A stretch of DNA of 45,253 nucleotides, from contig NZ_JAAMFG010000032.1 in assembly GCF_011064545.1 (NCBI RefSeq), positions 1-45,253 of the forward strand. Direction: 5' to 3'. The translations under genes were made by a program, and so were the position numbers. The notes beneath the pieces were generated by a model. It saw nothing but the letters and a program-made list of their open reading frames with translations. It was not told the origin of the DNA and searched no databases. The DNA is from Wenzhouxiangella sp. XN24 (GTDB lineage: Bacteria; Pseudomonadota; Gammaproteobacteria; Steroidobacterales; XN24). Shown in pieces: positions 15,648 to 23,224 of the stretch. How positions within the stretch are numbered: position 1 is the first letter of the stretch; every line of letters begins with the position of its first letter.

Positions 15648-17302
15648 TGACTTCCGGAGTATTCGGTATCGGTACCTCGGCCCTGCTGGCTTACCAGCGG
15701 GCGCTGTCCACGACCGGCCACAACATCGCGAACGTCGGCACCGAGGGCTACAGCCGCCAGCGGGTGGATCTCGCCGTGCGCACTCCGCAGTTCTCCGGCG
15801 CCGGGTACTTCGGCCAGGGCGTCGATATCGACGGCGTGAACCGGATCACCGACCAGTTCGTGCAGCGCCAGCTCATGGACAACACCTCCGGCGCAGGCCG
15901 CCAGCAGGTGTTCTACCAGTACGCCCAGCGCGCCGATAACCTGCTCGCCGACGCGGATGCCGGGCTGTCGCCGGTGCTGCAGCAGTTTTTTGCCGCCGTG
16001 CAGGATGTCGCCAACGACCCGACCTCGACCACCGCGCGCCAGGTGTTGATCAGCCAGGGCGAGGCGCTCGGCGATCGCTTCGCCTTCGTGCAGCGGCGCA
16101 TGGACGAGCAGCGCCAGCTGGTGGAAGGCCAGATCGGTGCGGCCGTCACGGACATCAACAGCCTTGCACAGGGCATCGCGGGGCTGAACCAGCAGATCGC
16201 GGAGGCTTCGGGCCGGGGCAGCGCGCCGAACGACCTGCTTGACCAGCGCGACGCGCTGCTCGAGGAACTGGCGGGGAAGATTTCCGTGCAGACCCTGCCG
16301 CAGGACGACGGCTCGGTCAACGTGCTGATCGGCACCGGCCAGAGCCTGGTGGTGGGTAACCAGGCCACCACGCTGGTGGCGACCCGCACGGGCGCCGACC
16401 CGACGCGCACGGAGGTCGCCGTCACCAGCCCGAACTCCAGTATCCGCGTCACCGAACTGTTGTCCGGTGGCGAACTCGGCGCGCTGCTCGACGTGCGCCG
16501 CGACCTGCTCGACCCCGCGCAGAACGCGCTGGGCCGCACCGCGGTCGGCCTGGCGTTGTCCTTTAATGAGCTGCACGCCCAGGGCGTGGACCTCGACGGT
16601 GTCGCCGGCGGGCAGTTCTTCACGCTGCCCAACGCCGAGGTGCTGGGCGCGCGGGGCAACACCGCCACCGGCGCACCGACCGTGAGCTACACGGACGCCG
16701 CGGCGCTGACGACCAGCGACTATCGCCTCAACTTCGACGGCGTTGAATGGCAGGTCACGCGCGCCGGCTCGCCGACGCCGCTGGCCACCGGCGCGCCCGG
16801 CGACACGATCGCTGTGGACGGCCTGGAGATCGATCTTGCCGGGCTGGCCGGCGCGGCCGCCGGCGATACTTTCGAGATCCGCCCGACGCGCACCGCCGCC
16901 GCGCAGCTCGACGTCGCGATCAGTGATCCGCGGGCCTTTGCCGCGGCCCTCCCCCCGGATACCCCGGGCGCGAACGTGGCGGGCGATAACCGCAATGCCC
17001 TGGCGCTGGCCGGCCTGTCCACCGAGCGTGTCCTCGCCAACGGCACGAGCAGCATTGCCGGTTCCTACAGCGAGCTGGTGGCCAGCGTCGGCGTGAAGAC
17101 GCGCCAGGCGGAACTGTCCGCCGCCGCCCAGGGGCGGATGCTGGAGGACTCGCAGGCCCAGCGCGACTCCGTCTCCGGCGTGAACCTTGACGAGGAAGCG
17201 GCCAACCTGTTGCGTTACCAGCAGGCCTACCAGGCCGCGGCGCAGGTGATCTCGGTCGCCAACAACATGTTCGACACCCTGCTCGGCGCGGTGAGGAGAT
17301 AG
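15647..17302 (+). CDS. flgK: FlgK, hook-filament junction protein 1
   Basis: This 551-residue protein joins the hook to the FlgL layer. The N-terminus shows GHNIANVGTEGYSRQRVDL and the C-terminus VNLDEEAANLLRYQQAYQAA, followed by SVANNMFDTLLGA, both diagnostic of FlgK. The variable middle part (about 230-430) carries domains exposed at the surface. Export should depend on FlgN (5565). The start overlaps the flgJ stop. A GCCGATAA sequence inside the gene at 15932 has no partner -35 and is not a promoter. Confidence 0.96.
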   Translation: MTSGVFGIGTSALLAYQRALSTTGHNIANVGTEGYSRQRVDLAVRTPQFSGAGYFGQGVDIDGVNRITDQFVQRQLMDNTSGAGRQQVFYQYAQRADNLLADADAGLSPVLQQFFAAVQDVANDPTSTTARQVLISQGEALGDRFAFVQRRMDEQRQLVEGQIGAAVTDINSLAQGIAGLNQQIAEASGRGSAPNDLLDQRDALLEELAGKISVQTLPQDDGSVNVLIGTGQSLVVGNQATTLVATRTGADPTRTEVAVTSPNSSIRVTELLSGGELGALLDVRRDLLDPAQNALGRTAVGLALSFNELHAQGVDLDGVAGGQFFTLPNAEVLGARGNTATGAPTVSYTDAAALTTSDYRLNFDGVEWQVTRAGSPTPLATGAPGDTIAVDGLEIDLAGLAGAAAGDTFEIRPTRTAAAQLDVAISDPRAFAAALPPDTPGANVAGDNRNALALAGLSTERVLANGTSSIAGSYSELVASVGVKTRQAELSAAAQGRMLEDSQAQRDSVSGVNLDEEAANLLRYQQAYQAAAQVISVANNMFDTLLGAVRR

Positions 17303-17306
17303 GCCG

Positions 17307-18551
17307 ATGCGCGTTTCCACCTCCCAGATCTACGGTACCGGGCTCGACTCGATCCAGCGCCAACAGGCCGAGGTCAGCCGGGTCCAGCAGCAACTGGCCA
17401 GCGGCAAGCGCATCCTGACGCCCTCGGACGACCCGGGCGGCGCGGTGCAGGCGCTGCAGTTCAAGGAATCGATGGCGCGCCTCGAGCAGTACAGCCGCAA
17501 CGGCGGCGTCGCCGAATCGCGCCTGCGCCAGGAAGAGGCAGTGCTGGGCCAGGTGATGGACGGCATGCAGCGCGTCCGCGAGCTCGCCATCCAGGGCAAC
17601 AACGCCTCCCAGACCCCCGAGACGCGCCGCGCTATCGCCACCGAGGTGCGCCAGCAGCTCGACCAGCTTTACAACCTCGCGAATACGCGGGACGGGAATG
17701 GCGAATACATGTTCGCCGGGATCGCCTCGCTCGACCGCCCGTTCTCGCCCACAGCAGCGGGCGCCGTCTTTAACGGTTCCGCGCAGACGCGCGACATCGC
17801 CCTCAGCGACATCCAGCGGGTGCGCCTCGGCGACTCCGGCGAGGCCGTGTTCATGGGCATCGTCGAGGGTAACGGCAGGTTCGTCGCCACAGAGTCGGCG
17901 GCCAACACCGGCTCCGGCGTGGTGCAGGAAACCAGCGTGCCGTCGCCCGCCCTGTGGGACGGTAACCCGCGCACATTGCGCTTCACGGCGCCGGACGCGT
18001 GGGAAGTGACCGCGGTGCAGCTCGATGTCGACGGCAACCCCGTGCTCGACGGCGACGGCAACCCGATCGAGGTGGTCACCGCCACGGGCAGCTACGCGCC
18101 CGGCGAGACCCTCGTGTTCGAGGGCCTGTCGATGCGCCTGAGCGGCGCGCCGGCTACCGGCGACACCTTCGAGGTGCGCCCGGCGGAGGGCCAGGACATG
18201 TTCGCGATCTACTCAAGCCTCGCCGATGCGCTGGAGCAGCCTGCCAGCACGGGCCCGGATCGCGCGCGGCAGGCCGGCGCGATCGGCCGCGTACTCGCCG
18301 ACCTCGACCAGGCCGGGAACCGCATCTCCGATGTGCGTTCCAGTGTCGGCGCCCGGCTGAACACGATCGAGGCCCAGGACTCGCAGCGCGAGACCGAGAT
18401 GCTCGAGATGAATCGCACGCTGTCGGAAATCGAGGACCTCGATTACGCCGAGGCGATCTCCCGTTTCAACCTGCGGATGGTCGGCCTCGAGGCCGCGCAG
18501 CAGTCCTACACGATGCTGGCGCGGCTCACGCTGTTCGACTTCATGCGCTAG
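17307..18551 (+). CDS. flgL: FlgL, hook-filament junction protein 2
   Basis: This 414-residue adaptor between FlgK and the flagellin filament has a flagellin-like N-terminal helix (VQQQLASGKRILTPSDDPGG) and a C-terminal helix (LSEIEDLDYAEAISRFNLRM, then QSYTMLARLTLFDFMR), both typical. The middle (about 190-300) contains short acidic repeats (DVDGNPVLDGDGNPIEVV) and looks surface exposed. It starts four bases after flgK. It is the last gene of the flgB operon, followed by a 239-base gap that holds the flagellin promoter and leader. Confidence 0.95.
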   Translation: MRVSTSQIYGTGLDSIQRQQAEVSRVQQQLASGKRILTPSDDPGGAVQALQFKESMARLEQYSRNGGVAESRLRQEEAVLGQVMDGMQRVRELAIQGNNASQTPETRRAIATEVRQQLDQLYNLANTRDGNGEYMFAGIASLDRPFSPTAAGAVFNGSAQTRDIALSDIQRVRLGDSGEAVFMGIVEGNGRFVATESAANTGSGVVQETSVPSPALWDGNPRTLRFTAPDAWEVTAVQLDVDGNPVLDGDGNPIEVVTATGSYAPGETLVFEGLSMRLSGAPATGDTFEVRPAEGQDMFAIYSSLADALEQPASTGPDRARQAGAIGRVLADLDQAGNRISDVRSSVGARLNTIEAQDSQRETEMLEMNRTLSEIEDLDYAEAISRFNLRMVGLEAAQQSYTMLARLTLFDFMR

Positions 18552-18595
18552 TGCCCGCCGCTAAGGCTGCGGTGTCGCCGAGCAGGCCCTGTTCT

Positions 18596-18609
18596 GTGAC
18601 GCCGGTCAC
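18596..18609 (+). other. Small inverted repeat after flgL
   Basis: GTGAC (18596-18600) pairs with GTCAC (18605-18609) around GCCG, 45 bases after the flgL stop. It is short and lacks a T-tract, so it is only a weak terminator or operator candidate. Confidence 0.25.
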
Positions 18610-18663
18610 GCGCCATAGCGGTAAATAACTAATCGAAGGCGCACAACGATGATCAAAGAACCC

Positions 18664-18690
18664 TCAAGTACTGCGCAGCAGCGCCGATAA
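18664..18690 (+). promoter_or_regulatory. Sigma-28 promoter for fliC
   Basis: TCAAGTAC, an 11-base spacer and a perfect GCCGATAA form a strong FliA promoter. Transcription should start near 18697, giving a leader of about 93 bases before the GTG start of fliC. Confidence 0.9.
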
Positions 18691-18700
18691 GAACACTGAC

Positions 18701-18740
18701 GCGGCGCAGTCACGCCGCCTGGAAGCCCCGCCCAGGGCGG
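18701..18740 (+). other. Two hairpins in the flagellin mRNA leader
   Basis: GCGGCG (18701-18706) pairs with CGCCGC (18713-18718), and CCGCC (18728-18732) pairs with GGCGG (18736-18740). Both lie between the predicted transcription start and the ribosome site, so the fliC message begins with a structured leader. An effect on stability or translation is possible but not shown. Confidence 0.45.
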
Positions 18741-18777
18741 CGGCCGACTGAAGCTGAAGAGTCAACTTTTTCTTTCT

Positions 18778-18783
18778 AAGGAG
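18778..18783 (+). promoter_or_regulatory. Ribosome binding site of fliC (supports GTG start)
   Basis: AAGGAG lies seven bases upstream of GTG at 18791. No ATG is nearby in frame, and the protein begins with the conserved flagellin start, so GTG is the start. Confidence 0.85.
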
Positions 18784-18790
18784 CACTAAA

Positions 18791-20272
18791 GTGGCACAGG
18801 TCATCAATACCAACATCCTGTCGCTGAATGCGCAGCGTAATCTGAACAGCACGAGCGGTGCCCTGCAGACTTCTCTGCAGCGCCTGTCCTCGGGTCTGCG
18901 CATCAACAGCGCCAAGGACGACGCGGCGGGTCTTGCGATTTCCGAGCGTTTCACGACGCAGATCCGCGGTCTCAACCAGGCCATTCGCAACGCGAATGAC
19001 GGCATCTCCCTCGCCCAGACGGGTGAAGGCGCCCTCGCCGAGATCACCAACAACCTGCAGCGTATTCGCGAACTGTCCGTACAGTCCGTGAACGCCAGCA
19101 ACTCGGCCAACGACCGCGTCGCGCTGAACCAGGAAGTGTCGCAGCGTCTCGCGGAGATCGACCGCATTGCGTCCCAGACCTCGTTCAACGGCCGCAAGAT
19201 CCTCGACGGGTCCTTCGGCGACGCCGCTTTCCAGGTCGGCGCCAACGTCGGCGAAACCATCAACCTCTCGCTGGATACCAGCATGCGTCGCGACGCCGTG
19301 GGCGCCGTGGCGACGGCGACTTCTGTCGATTTGACGGCGTCGCTGATCACCGAGGCGAGCGACGCGACCCCGACGACTTCTGGCGAAAGCGGCTTTGATG
19401 GGGCCACAACCACTGAACTCGCTAACAGTGAAGTATTTAACCTGACTGTTGATGGTACGGTGGTCTTTACGGTAACAGGCAACGGTACTGACGGGCTTAC
19501 GGCCGCCGATATCGACGCCGGCCTCGATACCTCAGGCCTTACGGGAATCACCTTCTCTGGCAGTTTCGAGGACGGTGATGCGCAGTTCACGAAGGCCGAT
19601 GGAACGAACTTCACGATCGCTATTACCGGCGACTCTGATATTGCTGCGGGAGCCTTCGCTGCGGGTTTCGTCGCGGCCCAAACGAATGGTGAAGAAGCTG
19701 CGACTGCCTCCCCGCTCGAGCTAACTGCAGGACAGTTGTCGATCCAGCTCGGCACGGCCGATGCCGTGGACGTGGCTGCGGGTACTTATGACACCGCACA
19801 GGAACTGGTCGACGCAGTGAACACTGCGCTGGCCGGAAACGCGACTGCAACGCTTAGCGACGCCAACGTGATGAGTTTCTCCAGCGGCGAAGCCATCACG
19901 ATCACCGCCGACGCACAGAGCGTCTTCACGGCGGGATCCTTCGCGACAGCCGGCAGTCTCGCCAGCGACAGCGCGAACGTGTTGACGGTGGAGAACTCCA
20001 ACACGACCATCCAGCGCGTCGACGCGGCGTTGAGCTCGGTCAGCAATCTGCGCAGCACCTTCGGTGCTATCCAGAACCGCTTCGAGTCCACCATCGCCAA
20101 CCTGTCGACGGTGACGGAGAACCTGGAGTCCTCGCGGTCACGCATCCTGGACGCCGACTTCGCGGCGGAAACTGCGGCGCTGACTCGCGCTCAGATTCTG
20201 CAGCAGGCCGGTATCTCGGTGCTGTCGCAGGCGAATGCCGCCCCGCAGAGCGTCCTGGCGCTGCTGCAGTAA
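18791..20272 (+). CDS. fliC: FliC, flagellin
   Basis: This 493-residue filament subunit starts at a GTG with a strong AAGGAG site. The N-terminal D0/D1 region (about 1-170) has [19 protein letters not shown] and [20 protein letters not shown]. The C-terminal D1/D0 region (about 400-493) has [20 protein letters not shown] and ends [14 protein letters not shown]. The variable middle (about 175-395) contains two beta-rich inserts resembling flagellin-internal (Flagellin_IN) units, one around [20 protein letters not shown] and one around [20 protein letters not shown]. The DNA for the first insert is clearly less GC-rich than its surroundings. I see no cysteine in the protein. A sigma-28 promoter and structured leader precede it. 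FliS (21764) is its likely chaperone. Confidence 0.97.
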   Translation: MAQVINTNILSLNAQRNLNSTSGALQTSLQRLSSGLRINSAKDDAAGLAISERFTTQIRGLNQAIRNANDGISLAQTGEGALAEITNNLQRIRELSVQSVNASNSANDRVALNQEVSQRLAEIDRIASQTSFNGRKILDGSFGDAAFQVGANVGETINLSLDTSMRRDAVGAVATATSVDLTASLITEASDATPTTSGESGFDGATTTELANSEVFNLTVDGTVVFTVTGNGTDGLTAADIDAGLDTSGLTGITFSGSFEDGDAQFTKADGTNFTIAITGDSDIAAGAFAAGFVAAQTNGEEAATASPLELTAGQLSIQLGTADAVDVAAGTYDTAQELVDAVNTALAGNATATLSDANVMSFSSGEAITITADAQSVFTAGSFATAGSLASDSANVLTVENSNTTIQRVDAALSSVSNLRSTFGAIQNRFESTIANLSTVTENLESSRSRILDADFAAETAALTRAQILQQAGISVLSQANAAPQSVLALLQ

Positions 20273-20285
20273 GGCGATCGTAGTT

Positions 20286-20339
20286 CCCCGGTGACGGGGA
20301 TGGGAACGCGGCCGGTCGGGTAATACCCCGGCCGGCCGC
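20286..20339 (+). terminator. Two hairpins between fliC and fliD
   Basis: CCCCG/CGGGG (20286-20299) forms a small hairpin. GCGGCCGGTCGGG (20308-20320) pairs with the arm ending GGCCGGCCGC (20326-20339) in a stem of about 13 pairs around a short AT loop. No T-tract follows, so partial termination, or 3'-end protection of the fliC message, is more likely than full termination. Confidence 0.5.
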
Positions 20340-20386
20340 ACCCACAACCCGGAGATTCCGGGCGCGATTCAAAGGAGACGTTTTCC

Positions 20387-21727
20387 ATGGCTATCGCTTC
20401 TCTTGGTGTCGGTTCCGGACTTGACCTCGGGTCACTTGTCCAGAGCCTGGTGACCAGCGAACGGGCGCCTGCGGAGAACCGCCTCAATCGCAATGCGTCG
20501 AAGTTCCAGGCGCAGATTTCCGCTTTCGGCCAGGTCAAGAGCGGCCTGGCCACGCTGAACGATTCTCTCGTCAAGCTCCAGGAGCTGGCCGACGCGCGGA
20601 CCATCACGGTCTCCGACACCAAGCTCCTGACCGCCACCGCCACGGCGGATGCCGATGTCGGCAATTATTCAGTCGAAGTCTTCAGCCTGGCGCGCGCTCA
20701 GTCGCTGGCCAGCGATGGCTTCGTGGACGCCGACGCCTCGCTGGGCGCCGGCGAAATTACTCTTTCCGTAGGCGACGGTGATCCGGCCACCATCACGCTG
20801 CTCGAGGGCGAGGACAGCCTGCGCGACGTGCGCGACGCCATCAACGCGGCTGAAGCCGGCGTCAATGCCACCCTGGTGCGCGACGGCGACGATTATCGCC
20901 TGTTGCTCAGCGCCGAGGAGACCGGACTCGCCAACACGATCAGCCTGACGGCTGGCGCAGGCGTCGATGCGCGCCTGGCTTCCGCGGCGATGACCCAGAC
21001 GACCGCGGCGGCAGACTCGAGTTTCAGTGTAAGCGGACTGCTCCTCAGCAGCAGCACGAACGTAGTCGAGGATGTCTTGCCGGGCCTGACGCTCACGCTG
21101 AAGGGCGAGACCGAGGAGAATGTGCCTGTTGCGGTGACTGTCGCCCAGGACCGGGCAAGTGCCCGCAAGGCCGTCGAGTCATTCATCACCGCCTACAACG
21201 CGTCAATCGGCCAGGCTGACACGTTATCCAAATTTAACGCCGAGACCGGCACGGGCGCGGTCTTGACCGGCGACACCACCCTGCGCGCGATCCGCGGCAT
21301 GCTGCCGAATTCGCTGGGCGCCAGCAACTTCGGCGAGTTCAATCTCGTCGAACTCGGCGTGACTTCGGACATTACCGGCAAGCTGTCGCTGGATACTGAG
21401 ACCTTCGATGCATTGATGAGCGAGGATCCGGGCAGTGTACTCGCCTCGCTGAATGCTTTCGGCGAGCGGTTGGGCGCCGACGTGAGTCGTTACTCCGAGA
21501 GCCAGGGCCTGTTGGACACTCGCACCGAGGGACTGCAGTCCTCGCTCAAGAGCATCGACGCGCAGCGCGAGGCGCTGGACGCGCGAATGGAAAGCTTCGA
21601 GGCGCGGCTGACGCGCCAGTTCGGCGCGCTCGACCAGTTGGTCGCCCAGCTGCAGTCAACCGGCAATTTCCTGACGACGCAGCTGGAAAGCATCGGCAAC
21701 ATCCAGAATTTCAACCGGAACAAGTAG
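20387..21727 (+). CDS. fliD: FliD, filament cap
   Basis: This 446-residue cap protein directs flagellin polymerisation at the filament tip. The N-terminus carries ASLGVGSGLDLGSLVQSLV, the standard FliD start, and the C-terminus has a long coiled-coil segment (about 380-440) ending in a helix with TQLESIGNIQNFNRNK. The central domains are beta-rich with short acidic loops. It is translated from an ATG after AAAGGAGACG. I saw no separate sigma-54 or sigma-28 promoter in front of it, so it probably relies on read-through from fliC past the intergenic hairpins. Confidence 0.95.
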   Translation: MAIASLGVGSGLDLGSLVQSLVTSERAPAENRLNRNASKFQAQISAFGQVKSGLATLNDSLVKLQELADARTITVSDTKLLTATATADADVGNYSVEVFSLARAQSLASDGFVDADASLGAGEITLSVGDGDPATITLLEGEDSLRDVRDAINAAEAGVNATLVRDGDDYRLLLSAEETGLANTISLTAGAGVDARLASAAMTQTTAAADSSFSVSGLLLSSSTNVVEDVLPGLTLTLKGETEENVPVAVTVAQDRASARKAVESFITAYNASIGQADTLSKFNAETGTGAVLTGDTTLRAIRGMLPNSLGASNFGEFNLVELGVTSDITGKLSLDTETFDALMSEDPGSVLASLNAFGERLGADVSRYSESQGLLDTRTEGLQSSLKSIDAQREALDARMESFEARLTRQFGALDQLVAQLQSTGNFLTTQLESIGNIQNFNRNK

Positions 21728-21740
21728 TCCGGTTCTCATA

Positions 21741-21758
21741 CGGGGCGCGGAGGCCCCG
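21741..21758 (+). promoter_or_regulatory. Hairpin covering the fliS ribosome site
   Basis: CGGGGC (21741-21746) pairs with GCCCCG (21753-21758), placing GCGGAG in the loop. The GGAGG ribosome site of fliS (21749-21753) lies in this loop and the start of the stem, ten bases before the ATG. A GGA in a hairpin loop over a ribosome site is the usual form of a CsrA/RsmA target. Confidence 0.4.
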
Positions 21759-21763
21759 AGGCA

Positions 21764-22171
21764 ATGAACATGCAACATTATCGCGGCGCAATGAAAGAGT
21801 ACGAACAGGTCAGCGCCCGCTCGCAGATCGAGGGCGCGCCGCCCGAGCGGCTGGTGCAGCTGATGCTGGACGGTGCGCTGGATCGCATCAGCGTGGCGCG
21901 TGGCGCCATGGTGAACGGCCAGGTGGCCGTGAAGTGCGAGCGCATCACGAAGGCCATCGGCCTGGTGGACGGCCTGCGCGCGTCGCTGGACCATGAGCGC
22001 GGCGGTGAACTCGCCGGCAATCTCGAGGCACTTTACGAATACGTCGGGCGCCGCCTCACGGAAGCAAACCTGCGCAACGACACGGCGATTCTCGACGAGG
22101 CCTCCACGTTGCTGGGTGAGATCAAGCAGGCCTGGGACCGGATTGTGGCGGACCAAGAGGCAGTCCAATGA
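21764..22171 (+). CDS. fliS: FliS, flagellin export chaperone
   Basis: This 135-residue, all-helical cytoplasmic chaperone binds the flagellin C-terminus and stops early polymerisation. Family features include YEQVSARSQIEGAPPERLVQ, LMLDGALDRISVARGAM and the C-terminal IKQAWDRI. It lies after fliD, and its stop overlaps the start of the fliT-like gene (ATGA). The ribosome site lies within a hairpin, so translation may be regulated separately from transcription. Confidence 0.95.
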   Translation: MNMQHYRGAMKEYEQVSARSQIEGAPPERLVQLMLDGALDRISVARGAMVNGQVAVKCERITKAIGLVDGLRASLDHERGGELAGNLEALYEYVGRRLTEANLRNDTAILDEASTLLGEIKQAWDRIVADQEAVQ

Positions 22172-22503
22172 AGCCGATGCCGCAACTGCGTAGCGAAGAT
22201 CCCTTGCCCGCCACGGCGGTCCAGGCCCTGCTCGACGCCGCTTACGCGCTCGATGCCGCGGCCGCCGCGGATGCCTGGGACGAGGCGCTGGAAATGGAAA
22301 CGCTGTGCCGCGAGCTGTTGACCGCGCTGCTGGCGGGGCCGCAGGACCTCGAGAAGGCGGAGGCCATCGAGACGGTGGCGATGATCTACCGGCGCGTCAT
22401 GACGCTGGCCGAGCGTTGCCGCGATACGGTGGCGGGCGAGTTGAACCAGGTGCGCCAGGGACGGCGCGCCACACGCGCCTATGACGCGGAGCGCGGTGCG
22501 TGA
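22168..22503 (+). CDS. fliT: FliT-like flagellar chaperone (probable)
   Basis: This 111-residue, helical, acidic protein overlaps fliS at its start and the PilZ gene at its end. Size, helix content and position directly after fliS fit FliT, the FliD chaperone, and the middle reads as FliT-like helices (EALEMETLCRELLTALLAG, VAMIYRRVMTLAERCRD). The sequence is diverged and no invariant motif settles it, so the name rests mainly on context. A lineage-specific helical protein is the alternative. Confidence 0.6.
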   Translation: MKPMPQLRSEDPLPATAVQALLDAAYALDAAAAADAWDEALEMETLCRELLTALLAGPQDLEKAEAIETVAMIYRRVMTLAERCRDTVAGELNQVRQGRRATRAYDAERGA

Positions 22504-23054
22504 ACGGCAGCGTCCTCGAGGGCCGGCTTTGCTGGGACGGCAGGGTGCCGATCCAGTGGCGGGTGCTCGATCGGCTGCCCGACGAAGCCCAGCTGGCGCG
22601 CGCCGAGGAGCGCAACGTCGCCCTGCTGAATGCCCTCGCCCTGATCGAAGAGGGCACGCCGCGCGCGGACGAACCCTCGCCGCTGGTCGCACAGATGGAA
22701 CGCCTCGAGGCCAAGTTCGACCTGGTCCTCACGCTGCTGACCGAGGTGGTGCTGCCCGATGCCATGGCGCCGCGCGCCGTCGCGGTGCGGCTGTGTTCGC
22801 GAGGCATGGCCTTTGAAGTGGCGTACCCGGCCGAGGCCGGGTCGATGGTCGAGCTCAGCATGCACCTCAGCGCCAGCCTGCCTCGACCCCTGATGCTCTA
22901 CGGTGCGGTTCTCGAGCCATTGCCGGGTGAAGAGGCCCACGTCGCCGTCGAATTCCAGCACCTCGGGCCCGCCGTGAAGGAACGCCTGGAGCGGCTTGTG
23001 TTCCGCCGCCATCGCCGCAGCATCGCGCAGCAGCGTCCCCAGGTGGCTAAATAA
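22500..23054 (+). CDS. Atypical PilZ-domain protein (binding motifs degenerate)
   Basis: This 184-residue protein starts at a GTG overlapping the preceding stop (GTGA). The N-terminal half includes a helical, probably coiled-coil segment (LARAEERNVALLNALALIEE, ERLEAKFDLVLTLLTEVV). The C-terminal half (about 90-175) folds like PilZ: RLCSRGMAFEVAYPAEAGS sits where DLSxxG-type sequence is normal, followed by MVELSMHL and HVAVEFQHLGPAVKERLERL. The RxxxR and D/NxSxxG motifs are not intact, so c-di-GMP binding is doubtful. Its place in the fliD-fliS cluster, just before fleQ, suggests a role in filament assembly or motility. The function is unknown. Confidence 0.65.
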   Translation: MNGSVLEGRLCWDGRVPIQWRVLDRLPDEAQLARAEERNVALLNALALIEEGTPRADEPSPLVAQMERLEAKFDLVLTLLTEVVLPDAMAPRAVAVRLCSRGMAFEVAYPAEAGSMVELSMHLSASLPRPLMLYGAVLEPLPGEEAHVAVEFQHLGPAVKERLERLVFRRHRRSIAQQRPQVAK

Positions 23055-23064
23055 TCACCAGCCC

Positions 23065-23082
23065 GGCTTATCCGTATAAGCC
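23065..23082 (+). terminator. Hairpin after the PilZ gene
   Basis: GGCTTAT (23065-23071) pairs perfectly with ATAAGCC (23076-23082) around CCGT, 10 bases after the stop. It may end the fliC-fliD-fliS transcript. No T-tract follows. The rest of the 170-base gap before fleQ holds another hairpin at 23153-23175 and AT-rich sequence, with no clear promoter that I can name. Confidence 0.45.
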
Positions 23083-23152
23083 CGCGTCGGAAATGTGACG
23101 CTATTCGCTTAAGCTGTTGAGCGGTCCGTTATTATGTCTCGCGACATCAACG

Positions 23153-23175
23153 CGCCCGCAGCATTGGCGCGGGCG
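23153..23175 (+). other. Hairpin in the fleQ upstream region
   Basis: CGCCCGC (23153-23159) pairs with GCGGGCG (23169-23175), about 50 bases before the fleQ start. It lies in the region expected to be the fleQ promoter or leader; its role is unknown. Confidence 0.35.
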
Positions 23176-23224
23176 TCGCCCAGACGCATAATAAAACAAT
23201 ACAAACGGAGTTGGCCCAGGCCCC

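Noticed and set aside
15913-15939. GCCGATAA inside flgK as a sigma-28 promoter
   Set aside because: The -10 block is perfect, but the -35 position has no resemblance to the consensus.
18792-18807. TGGCAC at the fliC start as a sigma-54 element
   Set aside because: There is no GC ten bases after the GG, and the sequence is the start of the flagellin coding region.
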